This document shows positions 62,101 through 64,000 of a DNA stretch of 64,000 bases, in pieces (the stretch's first letter is position 1; every line of letters starts with the position of its first letter). The notes below the pieces were generated by a model, which worked only from the letters and a program-made list of their open reading frames with translations, searched no databases and was not told the origin of the DNA. The DNA lies in assembly GCF_000276665.1 (NCBI RefSeq), contig NW_004955405.1, forward strand, positions 17,070,111 to 17,134,110, written 5' to 3'. Both the position numbers and the translations under genes were made by a program. The stretch is from Chinchilla lanigera (lineage: Eukaryota > Chordata > Mammalia > Rodentia > Chinchillidae).

Positions 62101-63338
62101 TAATTTCCATGTACAAAAAAAGTAATCTTTAAAGTGGTTCGTGACCACATGGAGACTTCAATATAATATAGTTTATATTTGGAAAAAATTTATCATATTT
62201 TTTCAGTAAATTTCTCTTTGTTTGCTTGTTTTTCTACACTAGTAAGAAAACTAATGTGGAAAAACATATAATGTATACTGGAAAAGGCTCTATTTGTTAT
62301 AGTGATTATGAGCACATTCTCAATAAAGCTTCCTAAAGCCTTTGGATGCTATCCATTACGTGCTAACCAGCGGAGTACACAGAGAAGAAAACATTTTAGC
62401 TTTGAGTTTGAATGGTGAAATTTTCAGTCAGTGTGTTTGCATCCATGTTATATCATTCCCATTGTTCATATCCTGTGTATTTAATTTCAATCATTTGAGA
62501 TTTTAAAGAGAGCAAAAATTCAGCAAATTCAAATTAATTTTATTCTTTGTTTATCTACATGCCAGTAATTATAACACAGCCATAGACTTGTCCCACTTAC
62601 TCATTTATACCCTCTTTCTCTTTTTAGAGAGGCCATTTGTTATTTAATCTAGATATATATCTTTTCATCCCTGCTTATGAACAACTGATGTCTTTAAAAT
62701 AGATATGATAAAAATCTATATAACTGTCAATAACTAATTGATGATTTCTAAAGCAAGGTATACTTTAATTTCATTAAGATGTTTAGATAAATCAGTGATA
62801 CCAGAAGCATCATTTTAAGAAAATACTCATTACATACTATGCTGCTTCTCTTAATGGGGAATAAGTCAAACTTTTGATTTAAACTAATTTGAAGACAGAA
62901 CATAAATATGGTGTGTTCCATCCTCTCTGATCATTGGAAGTTGTCACTTTAATTTAGAGCATATCTCTATCATTGCCACCGCTGTGATTCTCCTGCATAT
63001 GAAGTCAAAACAAGTCTAGTCAGTTGCACAGGGAAGAGAAAACTGCCGTTGCATAAGGTCAATGCAATCCAGAGGCAATTCTGCTAACAAAATTTAATCT
63101 GTCTTACAATAATTCCATTAAGAAAGTATAAGTGAATGGTATTATTTTAGGAATTCAATGTATGTTGTAGCAATGGAAATCTTGTCACTCTTGGGTGGCA
63201 TTTTCCAATGAGTTAAGCATTTATGTATTGTGTTACCAAAAAGTTATTTTGTATAGTTCAGAGAAGCATTTTTGTTGGATGTATACTTTTCAAGTTTTGT
63301 TTACATTATGTCCTTAGGGATTTTCTTTGTTTTAACAG
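59196..63338 (+). other. NAV3: NAV3 intron, 4143 bp, phase 2
   Basis: GTGAGC donor; acceptor tttgttttaacag. The only element I recognise is the U2 snRNA fragment at 61716-61751. The remainder is AT-rich, without SINE, LTR or LINE that I can identify, which is unusual beside the large intron. Confidence 0.9.
61716..61751 (+). pseudogene. U2 snRNA 5' fragment (truncated retropseudogene)
   Basis: 36 bases beginning ATTGCTTCTTGGCCTTTTGG and ending 'aagatcaagtgtag' match the first 36 or so nucleotides of U2 snRNA with two or three C-to-T-like changes; similarity then stops abruptly. There is no Sm site, branch-recognition region or snRNA promoter. A 3'-truncated U2 copy, not a working gene. Confidence 0.87.
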
Positions 63339-63380
63339 CATGCAGCTTGACAGAAATACACTCCCCAAAAAGGGACTAAG
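63339..63380 (+). CDS. NAV3: NAV3 mini-exon (S-MQLDRNTLPKKGL-R), 42 nt
   Basis: C completes serine, then MQLDRNTLPKKGL, then AG of arginine. 42 nt, phase 2 on both sides, so it can be included or skipped in frame. Acceptor tttaacag at 63338; donor CTAAG|GTATAT at 63381, a modest donor (GTATAT). The protein segment SMQLDRNTLPKKGLR is as I remember it in NAV3; the next normal exon, continuing RYTPSSRQ, lies beyond the window. Its small size, weak donor and the very close downstream acceptor at 63472 suggest regulated splicing, an inference. Confidence 0.93.
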
Positions 63381-63472
63381 GTATATATTTCTCTCAGCAC
63401 AATTGCTGCTTTTTTTCTGTTGTTACATCAATTTTGTGTGCTTGTCTCTTTTCCTTCTTTCTTTGTTTGCAG
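63381..63472 (+). promoter_or_regulatory. NAV3: Pyrimidine-rich 92-bp segment between mini-exon and second acceptor
   Basis: Contains tttctctcag, ctgctttttttctgttg and an almost pure pyrimidine run tctcttttccttctttctttg directly before tttgcag at 63466-63472. These are the sort of words bound by polypyrimidine-tract-binding proteins; the TGCTGC-like word (ttgctgc) also occurs. It could act both as a short intron and as a switch between mini-exon inclusion and use of the downstream acceptor. Function is inferred only. Confidence 0.4.
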
Positions 63473-63512
63473 TGTAGCACCTGACATTGAGGATGAAACC
63501 ACTAAATCTTAG
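63473..63512 (+). CDS. NAV3: Candidate alternative last coding exon of NAV3
   Basis: After a strong acceptor (long pyrimidine run, tttgcag at 63472), joining AG of either 63380 or 59195 to T63473 gives serine, then VAPDIEDETTKS and TAG at 63510-63512. The phase is correct for both upstream exons. The tail is acidic. The product would end in the serine-rich middle and lack the coiled coils and AAA-type ATPase. Splicing from 63380 would need a 92-base intron, short but possible; splicing from 59195 would skip the mini-exon. I do not remember this tail from any NAV3 isoform. Against it: a 12-codon match to the phase is weak on its own, and no transcript was examined. Confidence 0.35.
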
Positions 63513-64000
63513 TGCTTTCTCTGGCAAAAGAGTTAGTGAGATGGCCTGTCTAAATAATGGTAGAAGTCAAGAGGTGACTCAAATTAAATTAATTTCAATA
63601 TGAATACCACTATTCTGAGGAAAGAAGACTTCTCGAAAAACTTATCACAGGCCTTGCTTTAGAGAAGTGGCACCAACTTTCGGTAGAAGGCAGAGCTCAT
63701 TTCTCCAAATTAAAATAATACTACTTCCCTAATTTTTGCATCTTGGAGGCATATGCTTGCAAAACCTCAAAACCCAGGCAGTCTACAGATGTAACTAGTA
63801 ATGATCAAAAGTTGAAAAATATTCTAATTTGAATCAGAGAAAATATATTTTCATCATAATAAGATAGTACAGTAATTAAGGTATGATTACAGTATCTTCT
63901 GTTAAAAAAAAATAGAGCCTCAATTTTTATTTTTGAGCTGTGCTGGTATCAGTTGAATTTAAATCTGAATAAATCTAATAATATTTAATAACCTCAAAAT
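63513..64000 (+). other. NAV3: NAV3 intron, or 3' UTR of the candidate short form
   Basis: AT-rich, no recognised repeat or open frame. Potential polyadenylation words: ATTAAA at 63583-63588 and about 63709, AATAAA at 63968-63973. In sequence this AT-rich such words arise by chance, so they support the short-form idea only weakly. A GTGAGA at about 63535-63540 could alternatively serve as a donor for a cassette exon. Confidence 0.6.
63968..63973 (+). terminator. AATAAA, candidate polyadenylation signal
   Basis: The only canonical AATAAA between the TAG at 63510 and the window end. The region after it is AT-rich, but the window ends before a GU-rich downstream element could be judged. Confidence 0.25.

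Larger units (their letters stand above)
1..64000 (+). other. NAV3: NAV3 gene, internal part (exons and introns)
   Basis: Six exons on the + strand translate, in order and in phase, into the middle of neuron navigator 3, a large cytoplasmic protein (about 2,385 residues in human) that tracks microtubule plus ends in neurons. Family knowledge: NAV proteins have a calponin-homology domain at the N terminus (NAV2 and NAV3), a long serine-rich middle that binds microtubules and EB proteins, coiled coils, and a C-terminal AAA-type ATPase. Only the serine-rich middle is here. NAV3 rather than NAV1 or NAV2 is chosen from remembered protein similarity across all six exons (for example YMTDGGLNLYTRSLNR and SMQLDRNTLPKKGL); no database was searched. 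The promoter, start codon and normal stop codon lie outside the window. Confidence 0.93.

Noticed and set aside
63381..63477. Read-through of the mini-exon donor encodes a very hydrophobic tail (YIFLSAQLLLFFCCYINF...) before TAG, resembling a membrane anchor
   Set aside because: The hydrophobicity comes from the U-rich polypyrimidine tract coding Phe, Leu and Ser; there is no sign that the intron is retained.

Overview
The window is mammalian nuclear DNA, most likely from a non-murid rodent. It is AT-rich and low in gene density. It carries rodent-type SINEs (B1, tRNA-derived ID and an ID-B1/B4 composite) and ERVL-MaLR LTRs. MIR, L2, MER2, MER5A and L1M fragments, the usual old placental or therian repeat layer, lie underneath. 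I recognise no mouse/rat B2. The ID subfamily ends in a GGTACCGG-type 3' motif that I do not recognise from mouse, rat or squirrel. A castorimorph such as beaver is one possibility, but I cannot establish the species.

The only protein-coding gene I can support is the central part of NAV3 (neuron navigator 3), on the + strand. Six exons can be joined without a frame break: 1685-1804, 54060-54192, 55108-55381, 56160-56868, 58707-59195 and 63339-63380. They total 1767 nt, about 589 residues. All have AG/GT borders and consistent codon phase. They encode the long Ser/Thr-rich, basic, mostly disordered middle of the protein, including one SxIP-type EB-binding motif. The N-terminal calponin-homology domain lies upstream of the window. 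The coiled coils and C-terminal AAA-type ATPase lie downstream.

Layout: 1-1684 is the end of one intron. 1805-54059 is a very large (about 52 kb) phase-2 intron that holds almost all the recognisable mobile elements. The most complete of these is an ERVL-MaLR element with two LTRs at 37446-39639. From 54060 to the end the exons become dense. After 54838 the sequence has no SINE, LTR or LINE that I can recognise, only a 36-nt U2 snRNA fragment.

The most interesting observation is just downstream of the 42-nt exon. A second strong acceptor with a long pyrimidine tract (AG at 63471-63472) opens, in the correct phase, a 12-codon reading frame that ends in TAG at 63510-63512. An AATAAA follows at 63968. 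This would be an alternative last exon giving a NAV3 form without coiled coils and ATPase. It is a prediction from sequence alone.
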